A stretch of DNA of 40,183 nucleotides from Bifidobacteriaceae bacterium (GTDB lineage Bacteria; Actinomycetota; Actinomycetes; Actinomycetales; Bifidobacteriaceae), in the NCBI GenBank assembly GCA_029227215.1, contig JAQXZM010000126.1, positions 1 to 40,183 of the forward strand, read 5' to 3'. A program made the position numbers and the translations under genes. Below the pieces are notes generated by a model, which worked only from the letters and a program-made list of their open reading frames with translations, was not told the DNA's origin and ran no database searches. Positions 9,465 through 19,585 of the stretch are shown in pieces. Each line of letters starts with the position of its first letter. The first letter of the stretch is position 1.

Positions 9465-10106
9465 GGAACCTCACGGTCCTCTCATGTTGTGCCACTTCCG
9501 CGTGGTACACGGGGGTTCCCGCGTCGCGTCTATACCCTGCATGGCGGCAACCACGCAAGGCAATCCCACAATCAAAAATCCAACAAGTCAGAAATCAACA
9601 AGTCAGAAATCCAGAAAATCAATACATCTAGAAAACCAGAAATCCGCAATCACAATCCAGAAAGCCACATGCAACAGCCGATTCGCACGCCACCTGGCGC
9701 CTCACCGCGATTCATAGGAAGCATGATTCCAAAGAATCGCAACCACAAGGCGTGCGAGCCACTGCCGCTCATTCAACTCGTGGCTACGAGCCTACCGCAT
9801 CGAAGGCCGACGCGGGCCGATTGTGGAAAACTTTCTTCCAAAAATCCACCCGGTCGGGCAACCGCAACGCCTCGCTCGGCGTGTCCACCATCGCCAAGTT
9901 ATCCACAGTCCCGATTCCCTCGAACGCGGATACAAAACAAACACACTTCCCATGGCGTGCGCCGCCCCGACCGCGCGCCGCGCGCCATGCCGGCTCCGTT
10001 CGCGCCTAGCGTGACGCGGCGTTGCATGTAGCCTCCGATTGCTAAGGTGTCTGCGTAACGAGTAACGGCGCTGGGCGTCCGCCACCTCCCTCACCAGGTG
10101 CGCGAA

Positions 10107-10202
10107 ACGCAGGAATCCGCACAGGAATTCGCAAGGGAATCCACACAGGATCCTGCCAAGAATCCACGCAGGAATCCGCGCAGCAATCACGCAGGGATCA
10201 GC
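10107..10202. repeat. Degenerate ~12-bp tandem repeat (about 8 units) in the purF leader
   Basis: ACGCAGGAATCC GCACAGGAATTC GCAAGGGAATCC ACACAGGATCCT GCCAAGAATCCA CGCAGGAATCCG CGCAGCAATCAC. Confidence 0.7.
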
Positions 10203-10291
10203 CCGCCCGCACACCCACGCGATCCGTCTACCCACCAACCGAACAACCAACCGAAACATCCGGAAGAACAGCAACAAGCTAAGGAGTGCGC

Positions 10292-11851
10292 ATGTCTGCT
10301 GAGCTCGAAGGTCTGCATGAAGAGTGCGGCATTTTTGGCGTCTGGGGTCATCCCGATGCCGCCAAACTCACGTATTTCGGATTGCACGCGCTTCAACACC
10401 GCGGCCAGGAGGGCGCCGGCATCGTCTCCAGCGGCGACGGCCACCTCACCGGCTACCGTGGGCTGGGCCTGCTCAGCCAGGTGTTCGAGGACGAGCGCTC
10501 CTTGGAGCGCCTGACCGGCGACAAGGCGATCGGCCACGTGCGCTACGCCACGAGCGGCTCGGGCTCCCTGAGCAACATCCAGCCGTTCATCTTCCGCTTC
10601 CATGACGGCGACGTGGCCCTGTGCCACAACGGCAACTTGACGAACTGCCCCACGCTGCGCCGCCAGCTGGAAGACGAAGGCGCCATCTTCCACTCCAATT
10701 CCGACACCGAGGTGCTCATGCACCTCATCCGCCGCTCCAAGCAGCCCAACTTCGTCGAGAAGCTCAAGGAATCCCTGAACATCGTGCACGGCGGCTTCGC
10801 CTACCTGCTCATGACCGAGGACGCCATGATCGGCGCGCTCGACCCCAACGGCTTCCGCCCGCTGTCGATCGGCCAGCTGCAGAACGGCGCCTATGTGCTC
10901 GCTTCCGAGACCTGCGCGCTCGACACAGTGGGCGCCGAGTTCATCCGCGACATCGAGCCCGGCGAGATCGTGATCGTGGACGACTCCGGCTACCGCATCG
11001 AGAAGTACACCGAGCACACGCAGAAGGCCATCTGCTCGATGGAGTTCATCTACTTCGCCCGCCCCGATTCCAACATCGATGGCGTGAATGTGCACTCCGC
11101 CCGCAAGCGCGCCGGCGCACGCCTCGCCCAGGAGGCCCCGGTGGACGCCGACATGGTGGTCGCTGTGCCGAACTCCTCGCTCTCCGCCGCATCCGGCTAC
11201 TCCGAGGCGAGCGGCATCCCCAACGAGATGGGCCTGGTGAAGAACCAGTACGTCGCCCGCACGTTCATCCAGCCCACGCAGGAGCTGCGCGAGCAGGGCG
11301 TGCGCATGAAGCTTTCCGCCGTGCGCGGCGTGGTCAAGGGCAAGCGCGTCATCGTCATCGACGACTCGATCGTGCGCGGCACCACCTCCAAGCGCATCGT
11401 GCAGCTGCTGCGCGAAGCCGGCGCCTCCGAGGTGCACATGCGCATCGCCTCCCCGCCGCTGCGCTACCCGTGCTACTACGGCATCGACATCTCCCGTACG
11501 TCCGAGCTCATCGCCGCCCACAAGTCCGTGGAGGAGATCCGCGAATACATCGGCGCCGATTCGCTCGCGTTCCTCTCCGTCGAAGGCCTGGTGGAGACGA
11601 TCGGCCTCAACGCCGACGCCCCGTATGGCGGTCTGTGCGTCGCGTACTTCAACGGCGACTACCCCACAAGCCTCGATGACTACGAGCAGGAGTTCCTGGC
11701 GAGCATCTCCCCCGAGGACCGCGCCCGCCTCACCCGCTTCGCCCGTGAGGATTCCAACTACGTGGGCAACGAGTTCAGCTCCTCCGCCCTCGCCTACGCG
11801 CGCACCATCGATGACGCCGAGACGAACGCGAAGGTCTCCACCGTCGAGTGA
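10292..11851 (+). CDS. purF: Amidophosphoribosyltransferase
   Basis: [20 protein letters not shown] (N-terminal Cys nucleophile after processing), [22 protein letters not shown] motif; RBS AAGGAG. Confidence 0.97.
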   Translation: MSAELEGLHEECGIFGVWGHPDAAKLTYFGLHALQHRGQEGAGIVSSGDGHLTGYRGLGLLSQVFEDERSLERLTGDKAIGHVRYATSGSGSLSNIQPFIFRFHDGDVALCHNGNLTNCPTLRRQLEDEGAIFHSNSDTEVLMHLIRRSKQPNFVEKLKESLNIVHGGFAYLLMTEDAMIGALDPNGFRPLSIGQLQNGAYVLASETCALDTVGAEFIRDIEPGEIVIVDDSGYRIEKYTEHTQKAICSMEFIYFARPDSNIDGVNVHSARKRAGARLAQEAPVDADMVVAVPNSSLSAASGYSEASGIPNEMGLVKNQYVARTFIQPTQELREQGVRMKLSAVRGVVKGKRVIVIDDSIVRGTTSKRIVQLLREAGASEVHMRIASPPLRYPCYYGIDISRTSELIAAHKSVEEIREYIGADSLAFLSVEGLVETIGLNADAPYGGLCVAYFNGDYPTSLDDYEQEFLASISPEDRARLTRFAREDSNYVGNEFSSSALAYARTIDDAETNAKVSTVE

Positions 11852-11987
11852 ATCCCGCCGCTTTGCCCCACAGCAAACGCCATTCCACGCCGCAACCGAT
11901 TTGCGGATAAACTACCAAGTGGAAGCGGTGCGCCGACCAAGCCAAACGCCTGCGCCTGCACCACCTAAGAACACCACAGGAGTATCC

Positions 11988-13034
11988 ATGCCCACAGCAT
12001 ATGAAAACGCCGGAGTCAGCGTCGAAGCAGGCTACGAAGTCGTCAAGCGCATCAAGTCCCACGTGGCCCGCACCAACCGCCCCGGAGTCATGGGCGGCAT
12101 CGGCGGCTTCGGCGGCCTGTTCGACTTCGCCTCCCTCGGTTACAAGGAGCCCGTGCTCATCTCCGGCACGGACGGCGTGGGCACCAAGCTCATGGTCGCC
12201 AAGATGGCGGGCAAGCACGATACGATCGGCATCGACTGCGTCGCCATGTGCGTCAACGACATCGCGGCGTGCGGCGCCCAGCCGCTCTTCTTCCTCGACT
12301 ACATCGCCTGCGGCAAAAACGACCCGGCGCTGCTCGAGAAGGTCGTCTCCGGCGTCGCCGATGGCTGCGTGCAGTCCGATGCCGCGCTCGTGGGCGGCGA
12401 GACCGCCGAGATGCCGGGCATGTATGACCCGGACGAGTACGATCTGGCAGGCTTCGCCGTAGGCGCCGTCGAGAAAAGCAAGATCGTCGATGGCTCCACC
12501 ATCACCGAGGGCGACACGCTCATCGGCCTGCCCTCCACCGGCGTGCATTCCAATGGCTTCTCGCTCGTGCGCAAGGCGCTGTTCGAGCAAGCCGGCTATT
12601 CTGTCGACACGAAGCTCGATGAGCTGGGCGGCAAGACGCTCGGCGACGTGTTGCTCGAGCCCACGAAAATCTACGTGAAGACGCTGCGCCCGCTGTTCGA
12701 AGCCGGCGTGGTCAAGGGCGTCGCCCACATCACCGGCGGCGGCTTCATCGAGAACATCCCGCGCATGATTCCGCAGGGCCTCGCCGCCCACATCGATCTG
12801 GGCACCTGGCCGGTGCTGCCGATCTTCAACGTCATCGAGAAGGCGGGCGCCATCGACCACATGGAGATGTACAACATCTTCAACATGGGCCTGGGCATGG
12901 TGCTCGCCGTCGATGCCGCCCGCGCCGACGAAACGCTCGACATCCTGCGCGAGCATGGTGAGACCGGTTACAAGGTCGGTTCCATCGAACGCCAGGCAGG
13001 CGACGACCGAGTCACATTCTCCACCAAGCAATAA
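11988..13034 (+). CDS. purM: Phosphoribosylformylglycinamidine cyclo-ligase
   Basis: [50 protein letters not shown]. Confidence 0.96.
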   Translation: MPTAYENAGVSVEAGYEVVKRIKSHVARTNRPGVMGGIGGFGGLFDFASLGYKEPVLISGTDGVGTKLMVAKMAGKHDTIGIDCVAMCVNDIAACGAQPLFFLDYIACGKNDPALLEKVVSGVADGCVQSDAALVGGETAEMPGMYDPDEYDLAGFAVGAVEKSKIVDGSTITEGDTLIGLPSTGVHSNGFSLVRKALFEQAGYSVDTKLDELGGKTLGDVLLEPTKIYVKTLRPLFEAGVVKGVAHITGGGFIENIPRMIPQGLAAHIDLGTWPVLPIFNVIEKAGAIDHMEMYNIFNMGLGMVLAVDAARADETLDILREHGETGYKVGSIERQAGDDRVTFSTKQ

Positions 13035-13076
13035 CCGTCACAGCAATCGATGCCGTGGCGGTTCCCGAACGAACCG

Positions 13077-13106
13077 ATCCCGGCATCACACGATGTCGGG
13101 ATTTTT
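13077..13106 (+). terminator. Rho-independent-like terminator between purM and purD
   Basis: ATCCCGGCATC-acac-GATGTCGGGAT followed by TTTT. Confidence 0.7.
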
Positions 13107-13133
13107 CATTCCCGAAGAAAGGCACACCACACC

Positions 13134-14426
13134 ATGGGTCTCAAGGTTCTGGTCATCGGGTCCGGTGCACGTGAACACGCCATCGCCCACACGCTTCTCA
13201 AAGGCGCCAGCGTCGAGAAGGTCTTCGTAGCCCCCGGCAACCCGGGCATGGCGGAAGACGGCATCACCATCGTGCAGCTCGCACAGCACAATCAGGCCGC
13301 TCTCATCGACTTCGCCAAGGAGAACGCGATCGACTTCGTGTTCATCGGGCCGGAAGCCCCGCTGATCGACGGCATCGTCGACGCGTTCGAAGCCGAAGGC
13401 ATCAAGACCTTCGGCCCCAACAAGGCGGCGGCGCAGATCGAAGGCTCCAAGACCTTCGCCAAGGAGCTCATGGCGCGCCACAACATCCCCACCGCGCAGT
13501 ACCGCGCCTTCTCGTCGTATGACGAGGCGAAGGCCTACGTCGCCGAGCACGGCGCCCCGATCGTCATCAAGGCCGACGGCCTCGCCGCTGGCAAGGGCGT
13601 GACCGTCGCGATGGACGAAGCCACCGCCTACGATGCGCTCGAGCAGATCTTCGTGGACCACCGCTTCGGCGCGGCTGGCTCGTCCGTCGTGATCGAGGAT
13701 TACCTGGAGGGCCAGGAGTTCTCGCTCATGAGCTTCGTGCGCGGCAAGGAATTCTGGCCGATGCCGATCTCGCAGGACCACAAGCGCGCCCACGATGGCG
13801 ACGAAGGCCCGAACACCGGTGGCATGGGTGCCTACTCCCCCGTGCCGCAGATCCCGCAATCCGTCATCCAGGAGTCCATCGACAAGATCGTGCGCCCCGT
13901 GACCGCCGCGATGGTGGACGAGGGCACGCCGTTCAACGGCATCCTGTACGCCGGCCTCATCGCCACGAAGGACGGCCCGAAGGTCATCGAATTCAACGCG
14001 CGCTTCGGTGACCCGGAGACCGAGGTCGTGCTGCCCAAGCTCACGAGCGACCTGGGCGAAGCCCTCATGGCGATCCTCGACGGCGGCACGCCGACCTTCA
14101 CCTGGGACGAGCACCGCACCACCCTCGGCGTGGTGCTGGCCTCCAACGGCTACCCGATCAAGCCGCAGACCGGCTTCGCGGTGCCAAGGTTCGACCTTTC
14201 CGGCGACCCTGACGCGCACGTGTACTACGCCGGCGTGAAGAGCACCGAGGACGGCCTCGTCTCCGACGGCGGCCGCGTGCTGCTCGTCGAGACCACCGGC
14301 GACAGCATCGCCGACGCGCAGCGCAAGGTCTACTCGATCATCGACGCCACCCCGACGACCGGCTACTTCTACCGTCACGACATCGGTGCCAAGGGCCTGC
14401 CCGCCGAGCAGGCTGCCCAGGCCTAG
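13134..14426 (+). CDS. purD: Phosphoribosylamine--glycine ligase
   Basis: MGLKVLVIGSGAREHAIAHTLL, APIVIKADGLAAGKGV, FNARFGDPETEVVLPKL. Confidence 0.97.
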   Translation: MGLKVLVIGSGAREHAIAHTLLKGASVEKVFVAPGNPGMAEDGITIVQLAQHNQAALIDFAKENAIDFVFIGPEAPLIDGIVDAFEAEGIKTFGPNKAAAQIEGSKTFAKELMARHNIPTAQYRAFSSYDEAKAYVAEHGAPIVIKADGLAAGKGVTVAMDEATAYDALEQIFVDHRFGAAGSSVVIEDYLEGQEFSLMSFVRGKEFWPMPISQDHKRAHDGDEGPNTGGMGAYSPVPQIPQSVIQESIDKIVRPVTAAMVDEGTPFNGILYAGLIATKDGPKVIEFNARFGDPETEVVLPKLTSDLGEALMAILDGGTPTFTWDEHRTTLGVVLASNGYPIKPQTGFAVPRFDLSGDPDAHVYYAGVKSTEDGLVSDGGRVLLVETTGDSIADAQRKVYSIIDATPTTGYFYRHDIGAKGLPAEQAAQA

Positions 14427-14485
14427 GCAGTGGCTGCAACGCAGCCGGCCGTCCTTGGCGATGGTGGCGGGCTGCTTGCGAGCCC

Positions 14486-14517
14486 AGTGGCGGAGCTTTC
14501 GGGCTCCGCCACTTTTC
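14486..14517 (+). terminator. Terminator after purD
   Basis: AGTGGCGGAGC-tttcgg-GCTCCGCCACT-TTT. Confidence 0.8.
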
Positions 14518-14602
14518 TATGCCCGTGTGCGTGCCGTGCGTGCCGTGCCCCGCCCATGCCAGGCCCGCCGCCGCCCACGCCACGCCGTGTCCAAAGGTCA
14601 TG

Positions 14603-14637
14603 TACAATGAATATCGTTATTGAGAACGTTTATCAAT
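14603..14637 (+). promoter_or_regulatory. Promoter -10 (TACAAT, 14603-14608) plus candidate Zur/Fur-type operator (14619-14637)
   Basis: ATTGAGAACGTTTATCAAT is an imperfect palindrome, 14/19 positions self-complementary, overlapping the predicted +1 of the metal-binding lipoprotein gene. Confidence 0.6.
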
Positions 14638-14710
14638 TACCGATAATCGAATCCGCTCCATTCGGATTCCCCACCGTCACCTCGAATTAGAGATTAGTTA
14701 AGGAGACCTC

Positions 14711-15733
14711 ATGGCACACCGCCATCACATCCTTGCGCCCGTAGCGGCACTCGCCGCCCTCGCGCTTGCCATCGCCCCGCTCGCCGCTTGCGGCAGCTCG
14801 TCGGGCACCGCGTCGTCCTCCGCATCGCAGGACTCGTCCAAAATCACCGTCGCCGCCAGCATCAGCCAGTGGGGCTCGTTCGCCTCGAAGATCGGCGGGG
14901 ACGACGTGAACGTGAACAACATCGTGTCGAGCACCTCCAGCACCTCGTCGCACGAGTACGAGCCCACCGCCACCGACATCTCCAGTCTCACGGACGCGAA
15001 GATCGCCATCGTCAACGGCGCCGGCTACGACACCTGGGCGACGGACGCACTCGCCAACGACACCGACACCACCGTCATCAACGTCGCCGACCTCACCGGC
15101 ACCAAGGACGGCGCCAACCCGCACCTGTGGTTCTCCACCGACGCTCGCACCAAGACCGCGCAGGCCGTGCACGACGCGCTCGTGAAGGCCGATCCGGACC
15201 ACCAGGCGGATTATGACAAGAACTTCACGAGCTGGCAGTCCGCCGAGAAGAAGCTCGACAGCGCGATGGACGAAATCAAGGAACAGGTGAAGGGCGACAC
15301 CTACGTCGCCACCGAGAGCGTGGCCCAGTACATGCTCGATGACCTCGGCATGACCGACAAGACGCCGTCCGGCTACAAGAACGCGATGGCGAACGAGAGC
15401 GAGCCATCCGCGCAGGACGTGGACGAGATCACCAAGCTCATCACGAACAAGCAGGTGGACGCGCTCGTCGTCAACGACCAGGAGTCCAACACCACCACCG
15501 AGAACCTCGTGACCGCCGCCAACAACGCGAAGATCGCGGTGTTCCATGTGACCGAGTCCATGCCCGCCGAGACGACGAACGTGCTCGACTGGATGAACTA
15601 CCTGTGCAACTCGCTTCTGATGATCGTGCCGACGAACGGTTCCGCGAGCGCCTCGGCGTCGGATTCGGCGTCGGCGTCGGATTCCGGCTCGGCAAGTGCG
15701 TCCGATTCCAGCTCCAGCTCGTCCAGCAACTGA
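14711..15733 (+). CDS. Metal ABC transporter substrate-binding lipoprotein (ZnuA/PsaA family) with Ser-rich C-terminal tail
   Basis: Lipobox-like LAACGSS, HEYEPTATDI, NPHLWFSTD, VNDQES, tail SASASDSASASDSGSASASDSSSSSSSN. Confidence 0.9.
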   Translation: MAHRHHILAPVAALAALALAIAPLAACGSSSGTASSSASQDSSKITVAASISQWGSFASKIGGDDVNVNNIVSSTSSTSSHEYEPTATDISSLTDAKIAIVNGAGYDTWATDALANDTDTTVINVADLTGTKDGANPHLWFSTDARTKTAQAVHDALVKADPDHQADYDKNFTSWQSAEKKLDSAMDEIKEQVKGDTYVATESVAQYMLDDLGMTDKTPSGYKNAMANESEPSAQDVDEITKLITNKQVDALVVNDQESNTTTENLVTAANNAKIAVFHVTESMPAETTNVLDWMNYLCNSLLMIVPTNGSASASASDSASASDSGSASASDSSSSSSSN

Positions 15734-15796
15734 GCGGGCGGCAGCTGAGCGGTCGGTGACTGACTCTTCGCCAGCTCAATCCAACACAGCGCATCA

Positions 15797-15843
15797 ACAC
15801 AGCGGGCTCTTTCCACCATCGCGATGGAAAGAGCCCGCTGTGT
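15797..15843. terminator. Bidirectional terminator, 19-bp perfect stem
   Basis: ACACAGCGGGCTCTTTCCA-ccatcgcga-TGGAAAGAGCCCGCTGTGT between convergent genes. Confidence 0.85.
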
Positions 15844-15953
15844 ATTTGGCTGGATGGCCGGATATGTGACCGGACGTTCGGCCGTGCCTTCTCCTGCGCT
15901 ATCCTTGCACTTTCTCCTGCGCCCCTGCCATGCCCTCCTCTAGGCGCCGTGCG

Positions 15954-16400
15954 TTACGCCTTCTGCTGCGCCTTGATTGCTGCGGCCTGCTTCTTCTCCT
16001 GAGCCCGTTTCTTCTGGCAATCGCTGCACAGGCCGAACACCTCGAGCACGTGGCGTGAGATCGTGAAACCGTTCTCGGCGGCGATGGACCGCAGCCAATC
16101 GCCGTCCGGCGGCTCGATCTCCACGGTCTTGCCGCAGCCTTCGCACACGAGGTGATGGTGGTGCTTGGGCGTCTCCACGCACAGGCGGTACAGCTGCCGC
16201 CCGCCCATCGAGATGGTGTCGGCGGAGCCGGATTGCGCGAGGGAATTGAGCTGGCGGTACACCGTGGCGAGCCCCACGGCGTGGTGATGCTCCCTCAGGT
16301 AGGCATACAGGTCGGCAGCGGAGATGAAGTCATCCGCCTGCCGCAGCGCCTCCACGATGGCGTCTTTCTGCTCGGTGTGCCGGCTTTTGCCCGCTGCCAT
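15954..16400 (-). CDS. Fur-family metal-responsive regulator (probably Zur-like)
   Basis: ATVYRQLNSLAQSG, HHHHLVCEGCG, CSDC motifs; convergent with the metal SBP gene. Confidence 0.9.
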   Translation of the reverse strand: MAAGKSRHTEQKDAIVEALRQADDFISAADLYAYLREHHHAVGLATVYRQLNSLAQSGSADTISMGGRQLYRLCVETPKHHHHLVCEGCGKTVEIEPPDGDWLRSIAAENGFTISRHVLEVFGLCSDCQKKRAQEKKQAAAIKAQQKA

Positions 16401-16418
16401 GTGATTCCTCCGGATTGG

Positions 16419-16474
16419 TACGTTCGGACTATTGCGTTCGGACTATTGCGTTCGAATGGATATGTTCGATGGTG
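16419..16474. repeat. 4 x 14-bp tandem repeat immediately upstream of the Fur-family gene
   Basis: TACGTTCGGACTAT TGCGTTCGGACTAT TGCGTTCGAATGGA TATGTTCGATGGTG. Confidence 0.85.
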
Positions 16475-16557
16475 CTGACCGCGTGGGTGCGCGCCTATTG
16501 GTCGCCCTTACTGGTGTCTCCACGTGGTACCCCTACCTGGTGTTCCCGCTTCGGCTC

Positions 16558-16605
16558 GCGCCTACCTGAGACAGCGCCTACTTGAGATAGCGTCTACTTG
16601 AGGTC
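16558..16605. repeat. 3 x 16-bp tandem repeat spanning the purK stop codon
   Basis: GCGCCTACCTGAGACA GCGCCTACTTGAGATA GCGTCTACTTGAGGTC. Confidence 0.85.
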
Positions 16606-17802
16606 GTCCCAGCAGCCGGTCGCTTCCAGTTCCTGGGCGGTGCGCGCCGTGTCGTCGGTGAGCACCGTGATGTGGCCCATCTTGCGGTCATGCTTGACCT
16701 CGGCCTTGCCGTAATCGTGCACGAACCATTCGGGGTGCGTGCCGATGAGCGCACGGGTGGGCGCCACATGCTGGCCGAGCACGTTGACCATCACGGCGTG
16801 GCTGAGCAGCTTGGGTTCGGGCAGCGGCCAGCCGGCGATGCCGCGCACATGCGCCTCGAACTGGTCCATCGAGCATGCCTCGATGGTGTAATGGCCGGAA
16901 TTGTGCGGGCGCGGGGCGAGCTCGTTGACGAGCACGCCACCGTCCTTGAGCACGAACAGTTCGATGCCCAGCGTGCCGGCGAGCTTGAAGCCCGCGGCGA
17001 GGCGCAGCGCGAGGTCGCGTGCGGCAGTGGCGAGCGGAGAGTCCGGATCGGCGGCATGCTCGGCGGGGGCAATCGTCATGTGGAGGATGTTGTGGCGGTG
17101 CACGTTGCGCACCACGGGGAACGTGACGTACTGCTTGCCATTGCCGCTCACGAGGATGGATGCCTCGTAGGCGAAGTCCACGAAACCTTCGAGGATGGAC
17201 GGCGCGAAACCGCCGTTCGCCGCCTCTTCCTCAGGGGTGCCGGCCTCCAGGCCGTGGCCGGTGCCATCCCACGGCTTGGTGTGCGCCACCTGCTCCACGT
17301 CGGCCTGCGTGCGCAGCACGAACTGGCCGTGGCCGTCGTAACCGCCGCGCGTGGTCTTGAGCACTGCAGGCAGGCCGATCTCGGCGACGGCGGCGCGCAG
17401 CTCGTCCATGGTGTTGACAGCGCGCCACGGCGCGGTGCCGATGCCATGCTTGTTGATGAACGTCTTCTCGTTGATGCGGTCCTGGGTGACACGCAGCAGG
17501 TCGGTGCCCTGCGGAATCTCGGTCACATCACGCACGGAATCGAGGGCGTCGGCGTCCACGTTCTCGAACTCGTAGGTGAGCACGTCGCTGCGTTCGGCGA
17601 GCTGGCGGATGGCGGCCTTGTCGTCGTATTCCGCCACGATCTGCCAGTCCCCCACCTGGCCGGCGGGGCAATCCGGCGTGGGATCGAGCACGCCGACGCG
17701 GAAGCCCATGTACTTGGCGGAAAGCGCCATCATCTGACCGAGCTGACCGCCTCCCACGATTCCAATGGTCGAACCTGGTTGCAGCAACTTCGTTTCGCTC
17801 AT
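16594..17802 (-). CDS. purK: N5-carboxyaminoimidazole ribonucleotide synthase
   Basis: GSTIGIVGGGQLGQMMALSAKYMGFRVGVLDP, NELAPRPHNSGHYTIEAC. Confidence 0.96.
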   Translation of the reverse strand: MSETKLLQPGSTIGIVGGGQLGQMMALSAKYMGFRVGVLDPTPDCPAGQVGDWQIVAEYDDKAAIRQLAERSDVLTYEFENVDADALDSVRDVTEIPQGTDLLRVTQDRINEKTFINKHGIGTAPWRAVNTMDELRAAVAEIGLPAVLKTTRGGYDGHGQFVLRTQADVEQVAHTKPWDGTGHGLEAGTPEEEAANGGFAPSILEGFVDFAYEASILVSGNGKQYVTFPVVRNVHRHNILHMTIAPAEHAADPDSPLATAARDLALRLAAGFKLAGTLGIELFVLKDGGVLVNELAPRPHNSGHYTIEACSMDQFEAHVRGIAGWPLPEPKLLSHAVMVNVLGQHVAPTRALIGTHPEWFVHDYGKAEVKHDRKMGHITVLTDDTARTAQELEATGCWDDLK

Positions 17803-18155
17803 CGCGCTTCCTTCACACATCAGTTCACGACCTGGCCCGCCCATGGTTGAATTCCTTCACAACCAGGCCGGCCACGATCGAATTGTGGGCACATTATCAG
17901 CAGACGCGCGTGCATGCGGGGCTGCAGGGATCCATGTGGGACTGCAGGAATCATGGAAAATCCTGATTCCGCAGGCACCCATCCGGATGCCGCCGACCAG
18001 CCACCGGCGCCCGGCGCGTGCCGCGGTTACATACTACCGTCGCCCGCCCACGACGACGCACGGCATGCCACGTGAGTTTGCTCACGCAACATGCCGTGGC
18101 GGAAAATTCATATTTCCGGAACTCTGGGGACTTCTTCAGTCGGCAATCGGCTTGC

Positions 18156-18668
18156 TCAGACCAGCTCAGCGTTGGACTGCGCGACCTTCTCCTTGAGCTC
18201 GTTGCGGTAGTCCTCGAGGGCCTTGGCGAGGCACTCGTCGGTGGTGGAGAGGATCTGCACGGCGAGCAGGCCGGCGTTCGTGGCGCCGGAATTGCCCACG
18301 GCGGTGGTCGCCACCGGGATGCCGCCGGGCATCTGCACGATGGAGAGCAGGGAATCCCAGCCGGAGAGCGCATGCGAGCGCACCGGCACGCCGATGACGG
18401 GCAGCGTGGTCTGCGCGGCGATCATGCCCGGCAGGTGGGCGGCACCGCCAGCGCCGGCGATGATGACGTGGAGGCCGTTGCCGCGCGCCTCATGCGCGAA
18501 CTGCGCCATGAGCTCCGGCGTGCGGTGCGCCGAGATGACCTGCTTCATGTAGGGCACCTCGAAACGGTCGAGGATCTCGCACGCGTGCTTCATCGTTTCC
18601 CAATCGCTCGACGAACCCATCACGACGGCGACGATCGGCTTGGTATCAGCCGGCTTGGTATCTGTCAT
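18156..18668 (-). CDS. purE: N5-carboxyaminoimidazole ribonucleotide mutase
   Basis: [48 protein letters not shown]. Confidence 0.96.
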   Translation of the reverse strand: MTDTKPADTKPIVAVVMGSSSDWETMKHACEILDRFEVPYMKQVISAHRTPELMAQFAHEARGNGLHVIIAGAGGAAHLPGMIAAQTTLPVIGVPVRSHALSGWDSLLSIVQMPGGIPVATTAVGNSGATNAGLLAVQILSTTDECLAKALEDYRNELKEKVAQSNAELV

Positions 18669-18901
18669 AATTCCTCCAACGCCACGGCCCGCAGCCTTTG
18701 CAGGCGACTACCCGTCCAGTTTACGCGACGGTGCGGAACGGGTGGCCGCAGCGCGGTGGCGGCGGCGCGGCAGGCGATATACGGCGGCGCGGTGCGAGGT
18801 ACAGCGCCAGAAGGTCAGCGCGGCAGCTGCGCGAATGGTGCACGATACGGCGGCGATGTTGCTACAATGCTTCGTGGACGTGCGCGGGTGCGCATGGCCA
18901 T

Positions 18902-18975
18902 GCCCCAGTAGCTCAGTTGGATAGAGCAACGTCCTTCTAAGTCGGAGGTCGCCGGTTCGAATCCGGCCTGGGGCA
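18902..18975 (+). tRNA. tRNA-Arg (anticodon TCT)
   Basis: GCCCCAG...CTGGGGC acceptor, D-arm GCTCAGTTGGATAGAGC, anticodon loop CTTCTAA, T-arm GCCGGTTCGAATCCGGC. Confidence 0.92.
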
Positions 18976-19218
18976 CTGTGTTGCAGTGTTCTGCGGAGCT
19001 ATTCAGTGCGGTCGCATGCATCATGCGCTGCATGGCGGATTCGGCGTATATCCATAGGAATTCGACCAATACGCATGAATCAGATGCGCTAGGATTCCCT
19101 CAAAGATCGAGACCCCAGCAGTGCTCCACTATCATCCTGCCTATTCTGTTCGAATCGATTCCTCTCATGAGTTGTCATGATCCCCGATCATCAGGGACTC
19201 CCGCACCAGCCTGTGCCA

Positions 19219-19416
19219 TCATCTCTGATTTTGTTCCTCGATTTTGAATCGTCAGGGATTTTGGTCTCGAAATCGGTGTCATTTGCTCTGATTCTTTGCG
19301 AAATGGGTGCCATAAGCTCGAGGAATCGAAAACGCATCCACAGAGTCAGACAATCCGGCACTGCGTTGGTGCCGATACCTCTGACGATCTCGCCAGCAAG
19401 AAAACCGGCAGGGATT
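19219..19416 (+). repeat. Dispersed ~200-bp repeat, copy A (possible ORF remnant)
   Basis: Translates to SSLILFLDFESSGILVSKSVSFALILCEMGAISSRNRKRIHRVRQSGTALVPIPLT; aligns without gaps to copy B on the opposite strand. Confidence 0.6.
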
Positions 19417-19585
19417 CCGACCATCGCCAGGTACCAAAACCTCTGACAGACCGGTGGGGTGAGAGACCCTCAGAGGTACATGGCCCTGTGTGCAACACGC
19501 CACGCGCAGCTCCTGCGCCCGCCATGCCACGCCCCACGGCCTTGTGCGCCACGCCCCGGGCGCTCCCCGCCCCGACACACCGCCG

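Noticed and set aside
9792-10277. 161-aa minus-strand ORF in the kinase-purF intergenic region
   Set aside because: No recognisable motif, Arg-rich biased composition, and overlaps repeats; treated as non-coding
10187-11521. 444-aa minus-strand ORF opposite purF
   Set aside because: Composition typical of a codon-mirrored antisense frame; purF is unambiguous
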